From positions 248,001-312,000 of the forward strand of contig JALIZF010001450.1 in the NCBI GenBank assembly GCA_029948255.1: a stretch of DNA of 64,000 nucleotides, given 5' to 3'. The first letter of the stretch is position 1, and every line of letters begins with the position of its first letter. Shown in pieces: positions 53,763-64,000 of the stretch. The translations under genes were made by a program, and so were the position numbers. The notes beneath the pieces are model-generated. The model was not told the origin of the DNA and searched no databases. It saw only the letters and a list, made by a program, of their open reading frames with translations. Source of the DNA: Telmatactis stephensoni (Eukaryota; Cnidaria; Anthozoa; Actiniaria; Isophelliidae).

Positions 53763-54735
53763 TGGCGACTAAGGCTATTTTTAGTGCTTTCGCCATCGCG
53801 CGCGCAAGGCTCTTAAACAGTAGAATTGATCTGCCGAAAGCAATCGGTCCCGTGCGCGTGCACGTCAAAAGTCAAATCCGATTGTTTGAGAGCCTTGCGA
53901 GCGTGATGGCGAAGTTACTAAAAATAATCTTAGGCCCTGTTCAAACGAGAACTTGTTTTGACAAAAAACAAAACCGATTTTCTCGTTCACCTACAGCTAC
54001 CTGATTTTCCTTGAACTTTTTTGAATAACTTGCATCGACTTACGTGGAGCGGTGTTCAAACGAAGACGCAAGTTTCAAGTCAAAACTTGCATCGACTTGC
54101 GTTCTCGTTTGAACGGGGCCTATGCAAGCTATTCAAAAACGTTCAAGGAAAATCAGGCAGCTGAAGGTAAACGAGAAAATCGGTTTTGTTTTTGTTTGAA
54201 TTATTTACAAGAGAGAAAATATATATGCAGAATTTCGGACTAAAAAATGACAAGAAAAGCAACTTATGAAGTTTGGCGTAGTGACTGTTCAAAAGAGGAA
54301 AAACTTGCATCGACTTGAGAAAAAATTTGAGCACGTTCAATGTCAAGTCGATACAAGTAGACGCAAGTCGATGCAAGTTGATGTTCAAACGAAGATGCAA
54401 GCTCGCGCAAGTCAAAACTTGCATCGACTTGTGTTCTCGTTTGAACAGGGCCTAAGGCCCCTGAAAGAAAATCAGTTTTGTTCTTGTTTGAATTATTTGT
54501 AGGAGAGGAAATGTGCAGAAGTTCGGACGAAAAAAATATGAAAAACAACTTGTGAAGTTTAGCGTGGTGGCTGTTCAAGCGAGGAAAAACTTGAATAGAC
54601 TAGAGAAAAAATTTGAGCACGTTCAAAGTGCTCTCAAGTCGATGCAAGTAGACGCAAGTCGATGCAAGTTTGGTGTTCAAACGAAGATGCATCTCGCGCA
54701 AGTCAAAACTTTCATCGACTTATTATCGTCTCTTG
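53763..54735. repeat. Nested palindromes and 290-bp tandem units
   Basis: A palindrome at 53771-53930 (TTCGCCATCGCGCGCGCAAGG arms, imperfect) abuts a TIR element at 53931-54122 (ends TAGGCCCTGTTCAAACGAGAAC-type). It is embedded in a larger inverted repeat (53968-54033 against 54123-54195, GATTTTCCTTGAAC words). Units of about 290 bp at 54175-54470 and 54471-54735 follow, each with TTTGAGCACGTTCAA and CGATGCAAGT words. Several open frames here arise from the repeats and mirror each other on both strands. Confidence 0.65.
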
Positions 54736-54782
54736 ATAAGAAACAATTTCTATTGTTAAATGAACAAATTTAGTAATTTTGA

Positions 54783-55480
54783 TTATCCGACATGATTTAC
54801 AAGGTTAGCCGCTTTGCAAGTTTACAGGTTTGTACAAAAAACTGATGTATATTTTAGAATATACACTGTGTAGTTTGGTTGAATGCTTTGTTGAAACCAT
54901 ATTTTGTTATCTATAATACTCCAATTAAGACTTTGATCACCTGTTTTCCGCGGAGGCTTGATACCTGGCTGAAGTGGTATTCATTCGTGATGTTGGTCGT
55001 GATGTTGAGTGATGTTGACTTCGCTTCTCATTGCATGACTACCTTGTCGAGTATATAGTCAATTGAAGAAACTTTGTCGGGTCTATAAACGTAGAACGTA
55101 GAAGCTGAGACCGAAATAGTGCATGGGATGTGAATAATTATATTCTGATTTATTCATTTACACTGCAATTAACCAATAAAAATCGAAGCCAAACGGTCCG
55201 CCAACGCATGTCCTGCATTTGCTTTCAGCATTTTGCATCGAAGGCAATGCGTAAATGAATAAATCGAAATATGATTATTCACATCCCATGCACCATTTCG
55301 GTCTCAGCTTCTATGTTTTATGTTTTTAGACCTGATAACGTTTCTTCAATTGACTATACATAACAAGACTCAGTATAAAACAGCCATTTGCAGCTGGTAT
55401 CTACTACTAATCATGAACGTATATTATTCCTTTAAATTAGTGCGACTTTAATATCGAATAAGCTAGAGCGACGACATCAG
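54783..55480. repeat. Segmental duplicate B (partner 48430-48970)
   Basis: Same order of blocks as copy A. It carries the 297-bp MITE 55058-55354 and an empty site for the 150-bp MITE at about 55427-55440. Confidence 0.85.
55058..55354. mobile_element. 297-bp TA MITE with about 85-bp inverted ends
   Basis: GTCAATTGAAGAAACTTTGT at the left pairs with its complement at the right end. The arms run through GCTGAGACCGAAAT.GTGCATG. TA flanks both sides, and copy A (48705) shows the site without it. The right-end fragment at 50418-50531 is a second family member. Confidence 0.88.
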
Positions 55481-55644
55481 GATATATTTCGGACCCCTAT
55501 GTCTTTAGACTTCAACAGCGCGTAGGCTTTACAATATTTTGTAATTAATATATATTTTATGAAAGATGAATATTAAATGTAGTCTTCAAATATGTTTTTT
55601 TTTATTTATATATTAGGTCTTTCATTTATGCTAAAATACTGGGT
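55481..55644. other. Intergenic, nothing recognised
   Basis: AT-rich sequence. Confidence 0.4.
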
Positions 55645-55776
55645 CCGGTTGTACGAAGGGTGAATAGCGCTATCCAGCGGATAAATCCTTATCCAGCGGA
55701 TAAAATCTATACAAATCTATACAGTGGATAACTCTTATCCGGTGGATAACTTTATCCAACCTTCGTACAACCGGGC
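55645..55776. mobile_element. 132-bp MITE (GGTTGTACGAAGG ends)
   Basis: GGTCCGGTTGTACGAAGGGT and (reverse complement) GGCCCGGTTGTACGAAGGTT are inverted. The interior repeats TTATCC.CGGATAA words. The target duplication is not clear. Confidence 0.75.
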
Positions 55777-55870
55777 CGTGTTTTGGAAAAAGGAAGATTT
55801 CCTATATTGTACGCAACGGTAGATTTGTCGGTATTCATACAATATATATAACAGCAAGAAATATGTTTAA

Positions 55871-56062
55871 GAAAGACAAACGCAAATGTTGTACAACGTT
55901 TCGACATCTTCTGATGTCATTATCAAGTAATGGTCTATATTGAGCAAGGATGAATATATATTGAGATATACCATTACTTGATAATGACATCGGAAGATGT
56001 CGAAACGTTGTACAACATTTGCGTTTGTCTTTCTTATAAATTTAATTTCAAAGTCGAGCCTT
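55871..56062. mobile_element. Fold-back retroelement remnant (Penelope-like?) with 18-bp target duplication
   Basis: The direct repeat AGCAAGAAATATGTTTAA flanks the insert (55853-55870 and 56063-56080). The insert is two inverted arms of about 65 bp (AAACGCAAATGTTGTACAAC), with an asymmetric AT-rich tail on the right. Each arm has the hairpin GACATC-loop-GATGTC followed by GAAAC, as in the hammerhead-like motifs reported at Penelope-like element termini, though the CTGATGA core is not intact. The long target repeat suggests a retroposition origin. The family is inferred. Confidence 0.6.
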
Positions 56063-56080
56063 AGCAAGAAATATGTTTAA

Positions 56081-57160
56081 ATAAATCGAAGAGCCCATAG
56101 CATAACCATAGCATAAAAGCCATGCAAAGATTGTTTTTAATTAGGAACTGTCGTTAGGAGTAGGAATACGGACCATGAATAATTAAATAAATGAGCCGTC
56201 AAGTGTCTTGATATAAAGACTTACTTGGTCACAGACACATCGAAGAATAATGGCGGCATGTATTTATTTTTCTATTTTCTATCTCTATTGTTGTCATCTG
56301 GAATAGAGACTTCCGTACGTATCATATCTGACAAGTATCTGAGCTTTCCGAAAGCATATTTCGGTGAGCCTAACCAAAAATTAAAACACGCCAAAAAAAA
56401 ATTAAAACACGTTTTCTCGTTAGCGCATGAATCAATTAATTTACGGCACAAAACGGAATTTTACAACACTTAATACTAATCTCGCGATCTGATTGGTTGA
56501 TTAGAGTGTGTCAATAAGAGGACAGACACACTGCTGACGCGTTTCAGCGCGCGCGCTCGTTCTGTTACCCCGTTTGAAAAGGATTTTTTAACTTTTATCT
56601 CAAATAATTGTTGTAAAAAACGTAGGTAGATCATGGGCTCAAGTTGGAAAAAAATACAATAGGTTCCTGGACATTTCTTTGTAGCTTGAACGATACCGGA
56701 AGTGCACCGGGGCGTGCAGTCGATCAAGCGAATGAAGTAACTACCTTTCCCCCACCTATCATTATAGTAAAGTTTGTTGCATTGCTGTCTGATATTTCGT
56801 CAATAACATGGAAACGCATACCATTCAATCATTGTTTAATACTGAAAACAGCTTCTGGCCTCACGCTGTCAGCTGAAAATTAATATGTGTGTATAGGAAA
56901 TACCAACTTTCTAGAAAAAACTTATGGAGCGCATGCGCACAGCATGCCGAGTTATCTTATTTCATTTGATATATAATTTCGTCTACTGTTCGGCACCTTT
57001 CATCTTCCGTTTCTTTTTGGGAAAGGGAATCTTAAGCAAGAACATTTGGAGGTCTCTAATTACCGGGGTTTTGACAGTCATCCGGCTATCATACATATGC
57101 GTCGGTACCTAATTTTTGGACGGCCATGGGTCATGTAAGGAGATCTTTTGAAAATCAAGC
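56081..57160. other. Intergenic with duplication-unit remnant
   Basis: The block TTCTGGCCTCACGCTGTCAG (56853) and the following GGAAATACCAACT match the receptor-unit motif at 34240 and 37755. Open frames at 56225, 56476, 56644 and 56924 have no support. Confidence 0.5.
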
Positions 57161-57418
57161 TACAATCATTGCCAAAAAGAGTTGGTCCGATGTGAAAATG
57201 TTAGGGACTCATTATATAATGCACTTTGTGATTGTATTTGTTCATCCCCCGCCCCCCTTATCAATGTTGATGGGTGCTTTAGAGTGTGCTTGACTGAGTT
57301 TAGGCTGGTAGGTGCACTTCAACATTGAAAGGGGGGGAGGGTGGGCCATAAATAACAGGAAAATGCATTGCGCGCGCTATAATGACAAATCGTGCCAACC
57401 GTTCTGGCAATGATTGTA
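57161..57418. mobile_element. 258-bp MITE (TACAATCATTGCC ends)
   Basis: TACAATCATTGCCAAAAAGA and (reverse complement) TACAATCATTGCCAGAACGG are inverted. A second stem in the core uses C-run and G-run strands. A TA target is possible. Its right part is repeated at 62086-62179. Confidence 0.72.
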
Positions 57419-57616
57419 TTAATGACATAATTGGTTACAAAAGCACTTTTAGAATTATATTATTCCTAATATTTACACAGAAGTTAGATACAGTGAGAAG
57501 GCTTCTGATTCCATGAAAACCATTTGAATACCCTGTATAAATAATCTTTAATAGCTAGCCAAGCCCGAATACCAGTATAGGCCAAACTCTATAATAAAAA
57601 AATGGCAGATCTTTTC
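57417..57616. repeat. 200-bp direct repeat, copy 1
   Basis: Begins TATTAATGACATAATTGG and ends GGCAGATCTTTTC. Copy 2 at 59178-59377 is nearly identical. Non-coding. Confidence 0.85.
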
Positions 57617-58027
57617 TATGAAATATATAAACCTTTATTTTCTTTGACGTTAAACAAATCAACGTGATTACTACTAGCATCAGCCAGAAACTTCACACTG
57701 CAATCTCGAAACGAAGAAGAACTTTCTATCAAATGCGGTAACGTTATCATTTGATCGAAACGTTGGCATTACGACCGTGTAATTTGATCCCCAAAACAGT
57801 CCGCCACTTGAACAACGGGTCACCACCACGGATCACCATTCCTTATTCCGCCTAAAAATTCGAGGTTTTGAGTTATGAACACTAATAACTGAGGAAAATA
57901 GAAGGCGAAGAATTATTCCAAGTCACCTGTGACGAGAGATTCGAAATATGATGACGCGAAACGTCGTTGGCAACGGATCACCATGATTTTCCTAGAAAGA
58001 AAACACTGGAATAAGTTATAACTAATT
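57617..58027. repeat. 411-bp direct repeat, copy 1
   Basis: Begins TATGAAATATATAAACC, ends TTATAACTAATT. It matches 61529-61939 with one difference noticed. It contains GATGACGCGAAACGTCG near 57949. It could be an LTR-like or terminal repeat of a 4.3 kb composite. No TG/CA borders and no target duplication were found. Confidence 0.8.
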
Positions 58028-59177
58028 GTACTTAGATGGTGATCCGTTGCTAAATCGCATAATATTCCACTTCTGAACAAATAGTGGTATTTTTCATTTT
58101 TTTGTTCTTCATCACGATATATATTTCGTTTGGAAAAGACATTGTTTTCGATGATCTTTTTGATGTCTTCGTATGGTGACCCGTTGGGGTTGCTGTGGTG
58201 AAGCGTCGAGCGTATCCCCAAAAGTCACTTTTTTCCAAATTCTCTAATATAAAATTGTATTATTTCCCGTAAGGGAAATAACCAAGTCGGCTATTATAAA
58301 ATAATATAATTATTTTAAGTTTCCCATAAAATCCTATCAAGATACAGGCTATGAGAAAACCATAAGAAAAAGAGAAAAACACAGGGTACCCAAATCTAAA
58401 ACAAAAGAACATTAAAAGGGCTTATATGTTTATCACAAAAGGTAGTATACTAAAAAATATCACTAATTTCGATTGAAACAATTCCCCACTACATTTGATG
58501 GGGAAAAAGATACGTTTAATAAGTAAGTTGATGATATTATGTTGCCATATGTGAACCCTAGTCTTTAACCTTAGATAGAGTACTAAAATAACGTGTTTTA
58601 GAGAATACTGAGAACTGATCCTACTGTACCATAGTTACTTCGCGAATCATCGCAAGTGGTTTACTAGTTCCTTAGACCTAACTGAACTGAAATGACAGCC
58701 TAGACTTTTTGGGCCGTAAGTTTTTTCTTATTTCCACTACGTTTATAGGCAAGCAAAGTGAAATTCTTGGTCAATAATGTCAATATCGCATTTCATGTGT
58801 GTTAGGTCCTACAGCCCCGTACATCTATACAAACACCCCCCCCCCCCCCCCCACAAATCCAAATGTCTCTAACTAAAGTAAAATAGACTTAACCTTCTTG
58901 AAAAAGACTCACTTCAACTGCAACCTGCTTACCTTCTATTCAGTGTTATCATTAATTTGTTCAGATTTATAGGTATGTCGAATTGACTGTTTAATATGGC
59001 ACAGAAATGGACACATCCTTCGCCTTGCAGTTTCGATTTTTTTAATGAACAAAGGAAAGCCTCACAACTTCATCATTTTCAAAGGACCGTATTCACTAAC
59101 ATGCATCATTAACTGCTATAGCTTAAACTCCTAACATGTTGTTTACAGTACGTACACCACAATATGTGTAAACTATG
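58028..59177. other. Intergenic between repeat copies
   Basis: GCAACGGATCACCAT in the repeat (57972) is mirrored by ATGGTGATCCGTTGC at 58035. A C-run of about 17 lies at 58836-58852. A minus-strand frame at 57913-58221 has no domain. No gene called. Confidence 0.45.
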
Positions 59178-59377
59178 TATTAATGACATAATTGGTTACA
59201 AAAGCACTTTTAGAATTATATTATTCCTGATATTTACACAGAAGTTAGATACAGTGAGAAGGCTTCTGATTCCATGAAAACCATTTGAATACCCTGTATA
59301 AATAATCTTTAATAGCTAGCCAAGCCCGAATACCAGTATAGGCCAAACTCTATAATAAAAAAATGGCAGATCTTTTC
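59178..59377. repeat. 200-bp direct repeat, copy 2
   Basis: Partner of 57417-57616. The junctions on both sides differ, so each copy is an independent unit. Confidence 0.85.
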
Positions 59378-61528
59378 ATAGGGCAGAATTGAGGGACATC
59401 AAGGAGTGTTAACTCAATTAAGTGACCCTCTGAGCGCGCGAAGTTCGAATCTTAAGGTTGATTTAACAAAGAAAATGGACAAATTGGCGTCAGTCGTGAT
59501 GACCTTTTCGCTTGTAAGTGCTTGAATATTTCGAAATTCCACAAGGTTCACGCCAATTATCAACATGGAGATATTAATTTACACGATGATATATTGAACT
59601 TGGTGCTGCTTTAAAAATTCACGTTGGAAATCGGTCTTAAACTTTTTGTAATTTTGAGGAAATTTTGTGGGGAAAGCCTAATTAGGTCATCTTTGAGGCA
59701 AAAATTCTCACGAATTTTCAAACGACCCATGTCAGGTTCATCCAGATTATTAATATTGTAAACTTAAATTCAGTAACGAGCCTAAGTTTTCTTTATTCCG
59801 ACCACGGGAACATGTTGGAAATCAAGAATCACCCATCAAAACACCTAATTAGTATGCAAATTCAGATCAAAACACCTCATTAGTATTCAAATTCAGGCCA
59901 TTTCTGTTCCTTTGAGTCACCGATTCGAATTTACCGCCAACACGTATCTCCGCCTCTTTTCTTACTCAAGGGAATAGCGGACAAACTTCGGAAAAACTTC
60001 GGCTAATAACTCTGGAACTCTTTATAAGCTATAAGAAGTTTCTCCTACAATCGCCCAAACGCCCAAACACTTATAAAACGCTTCATAGATTGATTATTGT
60101 AGAATTTGAATTTAAGTTCAGCTTACTGTGGGCAAAATGTCCTAAGGACAGAGAGATGTGTCTTGGCAGTCCTATAGCAACTGTCAAACTCGACTACAAA
60201 CAAACCCAACTTGCCTTTTATACCTCTTTTTTAGGTAACGACCTTTATTTCTGGTTGAGTAAAAAGATTTTTTATAGTGTAAACTTCACTTAGAGGTAAT
60301 CTTACGCAGTGAAAGTGATTTTTAAGCAGAATCGACTTCATCTTTATCCATAGAAACGAATTCAACAAACTTCAACTGACGGGCGCAAATAAAAAATAAA
60401 ACAGCCATTCCACAAGCAAGACCAACACTGAAAGCATGCAATTAAAGATATAAGAGTAGATATATTTGAGGAGAGAGTGTAGTAAAGGAGTTTATTCGGC
60501 GGGACAAGCGACATAGCAACGCGTACAACTTACGGTAAACAAACCCAACTTCGCAATGAAAACCACATTCAAACTGACCACTTGTTTAACTGCTAATGGT
60601 TTTATTTTGTCTTATAATTCCTTTTGTAGTGAAAACTTTATTCTTAGGTATTCTTGGCTGAGAGAAAAGCAGATTTTTAGCGGAATCGATCTCCTACAAG
60701 TCTAAGTCATCAGTGAAATTGATTCGCAATGCCATCTTTACGACCGGCGGATACATTTCTATAAACTTAACGGTTGCTTTCAGTGAGTAGTTCTTAAGCA
60801 AAACACGTTTCAGTGATTACAATCATTGATCTTTATGTCGGGCAGATCGAATCAAATAAAATATTCAGCCATAGGAAGAAAAGGGAGTTGTCAAACTAAC
60901 AACTTGCTATCATCCAATGCTTTTGTAGAGCAATCAAAGACTAATCAAAATCACCAAACTGAAAGCTTAGATTTTTTTAACTGTCTTGGTTATATTTCTC
61001 AACGATTGAGCTATCAACATATATACTAGGTAGACTATTATTAAAGCTTGGTTTCAATGTGCAGCGATCATTACGAACGAAACACACTTGCTAGTTGCTA
61101 GTATAAGAGGTATTTCCTAGAATCTTCCTCGATCGCATATAAATCAAACTTTACTTTTATTGAACGTTAACTTCAATTGTAACTTGTCATTTTGCCTCAT
61201 CTATCTTGTTTGTTATTGATTCTCCTTTGACGTAATGATTGGCAATAATTGTAAATACTCAACCACACAATCTTTAGCACCAAGATTTCGAGTTTCATTC
61301 GAAGCTACAAAATGTTTTTACGTATTTTCGTTAAACGTTCGGAAATTTTGATTGACAGGATGGCAAGGAGTGATTGACAGTATGCTAATGCATGCTTATT
61401 CCCTTGTGAGAATACGATAACCAATCACGTACTGACTTGCTCATGCATGGCATGTCGGCGCTCTGGAAAATAGTGTTGATTGCGTTAACTCTAGATGTCC
61501 CTAAAACAATAGGCATTCTGCGCCATGC
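59378..61528. other. Intergenic, nothing firm
   Basis: A short direct repeat AAAACACCT.ATTAGTAT.CAAATTCAG lies at 59838-59905. Open frames at 60090 and 60826 have no support. No gene recognised in 2.1 kb. Confidence 0.45.
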
Positions 61529-61939
61529 TATGAAATATATAAACCTTTATTTTCTTTGACGTTAAACAAATCAACGTGATTACTACTAGCATCAGCCAGA
61601 AACTTCACACTGCAATCTCGAAACGAAGAAGAACTTTCTATCAAATGCGGTAACGTTATCATTTGATCGAAACGTTGGCATTACGACCGTGTAATTTGAT
61701 CCCCAAAACAGTCCGCCACTTGAACAACGGGTCACCACCACGGATCACCATTCCTTATTCCGCCTAAAAATTCGAGGTTTTGAGTTATGAACACTAATAA
61801 CTGAGGAAAATAGAAGGCGAAGAATTATTCCAAGTCACCTGTGACGAGAGATTCGAAATATGATGACGCGAAACGTCGTTGGCAACGGATCACCATGATT
61901 TTCCTAAAAAGAAAACACTGGAATAAGTTATAACTAATT
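61529..61939. repeat. 411-bp direct repeat, copy 2
   Basis: Partner of 57617-58027. It is followed immediately by the end of another element (TAGCCACTTTCATACCGTG), so this copy may itself have been a target. Confidence 0.8.
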
Positions 61940-62179
61940 AGCCACTTTCATACCGTGAAGACTGGGTACGAGACCCTTAAACTTTGATGATGGCAACACA
62001 AAATTTATGTAGTCAGAAAGAGCAAATCGAGCTGTATATAATCCCGAGGTTTGATGTTAATCGGATATACATTGAAAGAGACATTGAAAGGGGGGGAGGG
62101 GGGGGGGCATAAATAACAGGAAAATGCATTGCGCGCGCTATAATGACAAATCGTGCCAACCGTTCTGGCAATGATTGTA
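61939..62179. mobile_element. Fused fragments of two TIR elements
   Basis: 61939-62085 matches one arm of the palindromic element at 35610-36311 (AGCCACTTTCATACCGTGAA to ATCGGATATACATTGAAAG). 62086-62179 matches the right part of 57161-57418 (ATAAATAACAGGAAAATGCA to GGCAATGATTGTA). The order suggests that one element inserted into the other before copying. Confidence 0.65.
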
Positions 62180-63440
62180 GCACGCACACTCAGCTTCTCT
62201 TGCTTTCCATGTTGAGGACTTTTTATATCACCAGCGCAGGGCAAGGATAATTACCATATGATTTTGCTTTGATGAAATGTTGTTCGGGTGTCCAGCTCTG
62301 TCCATTCTTTGTTACAGACTTGATAGCGCACTTTTGTTATCATATCAAACTTATGCCTATGAAAATATGTCCTTCGCACGGCCATGAAGTCTATATCCAT
62401 ATTTGGGCGGTTTACCGCAAGTCAGCGTAGATTTATTTGTTGTTGATTTTTCTGCAATTTGCAGCCTTAAACCTAACTGTCAAAATTCCATTAAAACTTG
62501 CAGATTTGTAGCGCGCGAAACATCGCATTGTCCACCATCTTGGAGTTAGCCTAGAAACCAAGCTTTTAGATAAACAGGAAGCCCAATAGTAGAAACACAG
62601 GAAGACCTTGTGAACGACACAATATGTTTGATATGTAGTATTTCAGTTCAATACAAACGAAAGACCATGCTTTATAGGCATAGAAAAATTGGAGCCAAAC
62701 TGAGGCAAAAATCGTGTGGCTGATGATACATGGACTCAGATTTAGACAATTACAAACGAAGTACTATTAAAATTTAGATAATTACAAACGATATATTATT
62801 AAAATAATATTAATAATAATATTATTAAATTTGAAACAAAACTCTATACTATAAGAATAAGGATAACTTTATTTTGACACGTGACATTGACAAACATTGC
62901 TGTTCGTTACAAAAATTGTACGTGCACGTGCATAACTAAAATAGACTTGAACTAAACATTAATAGATAAATATAGAAATCAAGATTAAATTATCAATAAA
63001 TTCGATGACTTATTATAAATCGATATATATTGAATATAAATATTTGTGGCAATGATGCATAGCTAGGAGATCGAACTACACCACATATAGTATAAATATT
63101 ACAGCAAACAAACAAGCTATGAAATTTAAGCGCAGAAGGCGCATTTACAGTCAATTAACTTCATTTAAATTTAATATATTTGGTTTACTTCCAAACTAAA
63201 TCTATAGAATTAACTATACCTTTATTGATGTAATTATATATGTGAAATCTAGGCCTCTCGCGCGGCAACGACCCTTTTTTTTACTCAATGTTTTTTATTA
63301 CAAAAACAGATTTCGTTTACAATATAGATTTTTTTTAAAAATATAGATCGCGCGGCAACCTGTTCAATTTTAGGAAAGGTGCATCTAAAGGAGTCCACTC
63401 GATCACCATACGAAATCCTCTGTGAGACCACGCTGGAAGG
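62180..63440. other. Intergenic, AT-rich
   Basis: An (AAT)n-like patch lies at 62785-62830. No gene; the last 80 bp are the 3' flank of the next receptor. Confidence 0.5.
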
Positions 63441-64000
63441 TTACATTTCAGTTTCTCGAGAATTTTTATGAGGATTGTTGCCAACCCTTATATTTGGTGG
63501 TACCTCAGGATTTTGACAGCACCTCAATTTTCGTGAAATGGCGTTTCGAAATTCAGGCATGCGCAGTGCATAGATAATAGGATTAGCAAGAGAATTGCCG
63601 TACTGAAGAAACTTTAATGCATGTATAGCAAGAGATAAATATTTTAAAGGCCGGATCAAAGCAATACCTAACGTAAGTAATACGTTAAAGACTTGGAATG
63701 GTATCCATGCTATCAAGCTAATAAGTGTGACGATAACAAGCGTAGTGGTTAATTTCCTGTCACGTCTCTGATGTATTGCGTTATCGTGCACTCGTGTCAT
63801 GCAAGTGACTTTGATCCATATTAGGGCATATGCCATGATCACACATGAAAGGGAAAGCGCAGTAAATAGCACATCTAACGCAACAATAATTTTATCTTTT
63901 GTTTGCTGATCTCCCGATACTGCTGTCGTGCAGATTATACTTATAGCAAAACCTAAACCTATAACCCAGGCCACAGCAATTCCAATAATGTACGCAGTCT
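63441..64000 (-). CDS. Class A GPCR 5, C-terminal part (partial, cut by window end)
   Basis: The minus-strand frame is open to the last base of the window and starts within TM4 (TAYIIGIAVAWVIGLGF). TM5 (SLSCVIMAYALIWIKVTC), TM6 with AWIPF and TM7 with NSLANPIIYALRMPEF follow. The tail RCCQNPEVPP has the cysteine pair and ends RETEM. It is the most diverged member of the set. ECL3 (LGIALIRPLKYLS) lacks the cysteine pair of the others, and the tail ends in Met. TM1-TM3 lie beyond the window, so the start cannot be given. It is probably functional, as no break is seen in 186 codons. Confidence 0.92.
   Translation of the reverse strand, partial: TAYIIGIAVAWVIGLGFAISIICTTAVSGDQQTKDKIIVALDVLFTALSLSCVIMAYALIWIKVTCMTRVHDNAIHQRRDRKLTTTLVIVTLISLIAWIPFQVFNVLLTLGIALIRPLKYLSLAIHALKFLQYGNSLANPIIYALRMPEFRNAISRKLRCCQNPEVPPNIRVGNNPHKNSRETEM

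Noticed and set aside
53756..54773. Several overlapping open frames on both strands
   Set aside because: They mirror each other across palindromes and tandem repeats, with no domain.
60090..61029. Two plus-strand frames of 67 codons
   Set aside because: No domain, no recognisable start context, no repeat or conservation evidence.
57617..61939. Calling 57617-61939 an LTR retrotransposon
   Set aside because: The 411-bp repeats lack TG/CA ends, target duplication, primer site and any gag or pol coding sequence between them.

Overview
The window looks like nuclear DNA of an anthozoan cnidarian (stony coral or sea anemone). It is AT-rich and gene-poor. It holds a tandem family of intronless class A GPCR genes, an LRR exon with near-identical repeats, a BEL/Pao LTR retrotransposon, tRNA-derived SINE pieces and a very dense set of small terminal-inverted-repeat (TIR) elements. 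There is no bacterial-style gene packing, and no tRNA gene, rRNA gene or CRISPR array was found. The taxon is inferred from the style of genes and repeats, not from a marker gene.

Layout. 1-738: 3' part of an LRR coding exon, running into a SINE-like fragment and a GATCCC-rich MITE. 1.2-5.9 kb: no gene; a 1.2 kb inverted repeat, a hairpin element and a small MITE. 5.9-12.1 kb: a repeat province bounded by two 197-bp direct repeats, with three minisatellite arrays and two decayed, related reverse-strand ORF remnants that may be retroelement ORF1. 12.1-14.0 kb: microsatellite and two MITEs. 14034-22541: an 8.5 kb BEL/Pao retrotransposon with two 371-bp LTRs that I read as identical and one long open Gag-Pol frame. 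Its gag 5' end is split by about 0.9 kb of foreign or intron-like sequence. 22.5-29.7 kb: no gene; duplicated segments carrying MITEs whose empty sites can be seen in the other copy, and two Mutator-like miniature elements.

29.7-64.0 kb: a same-strand (minus) GPCR cluster. Four receptors are complete (32873-33754, 34523-35404, 40774-41661, 46253-47137), one is cut by the window end (63441-64000), and three copies are dead (29723-29946, 30000-30535, 50532-50558). The intergenic DNA carries recurring blocks of the ancestral duplication unit, so duplication involved whole gene-plus-flank units, later broken by transposons. The receptors share a tiny N-terminus, an ERAY motif in place of DRY, NPIIY in TM7, no canonical TM3-ECL2 disulfide, a cysteine pair in ECL3 in the complete copies, and a C-terminal PDZ-type ending. 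These traits recall melanocortin and adenosine receptors, but the ligand is unknown.

The strongest points for follow-up are the receptor family's shared architecture, the recent but split BEL element, and several transposon insertions whose exact boundaries are proven by target-site duplications and paralogous empty sites inside the window. All identities were judged by eye.
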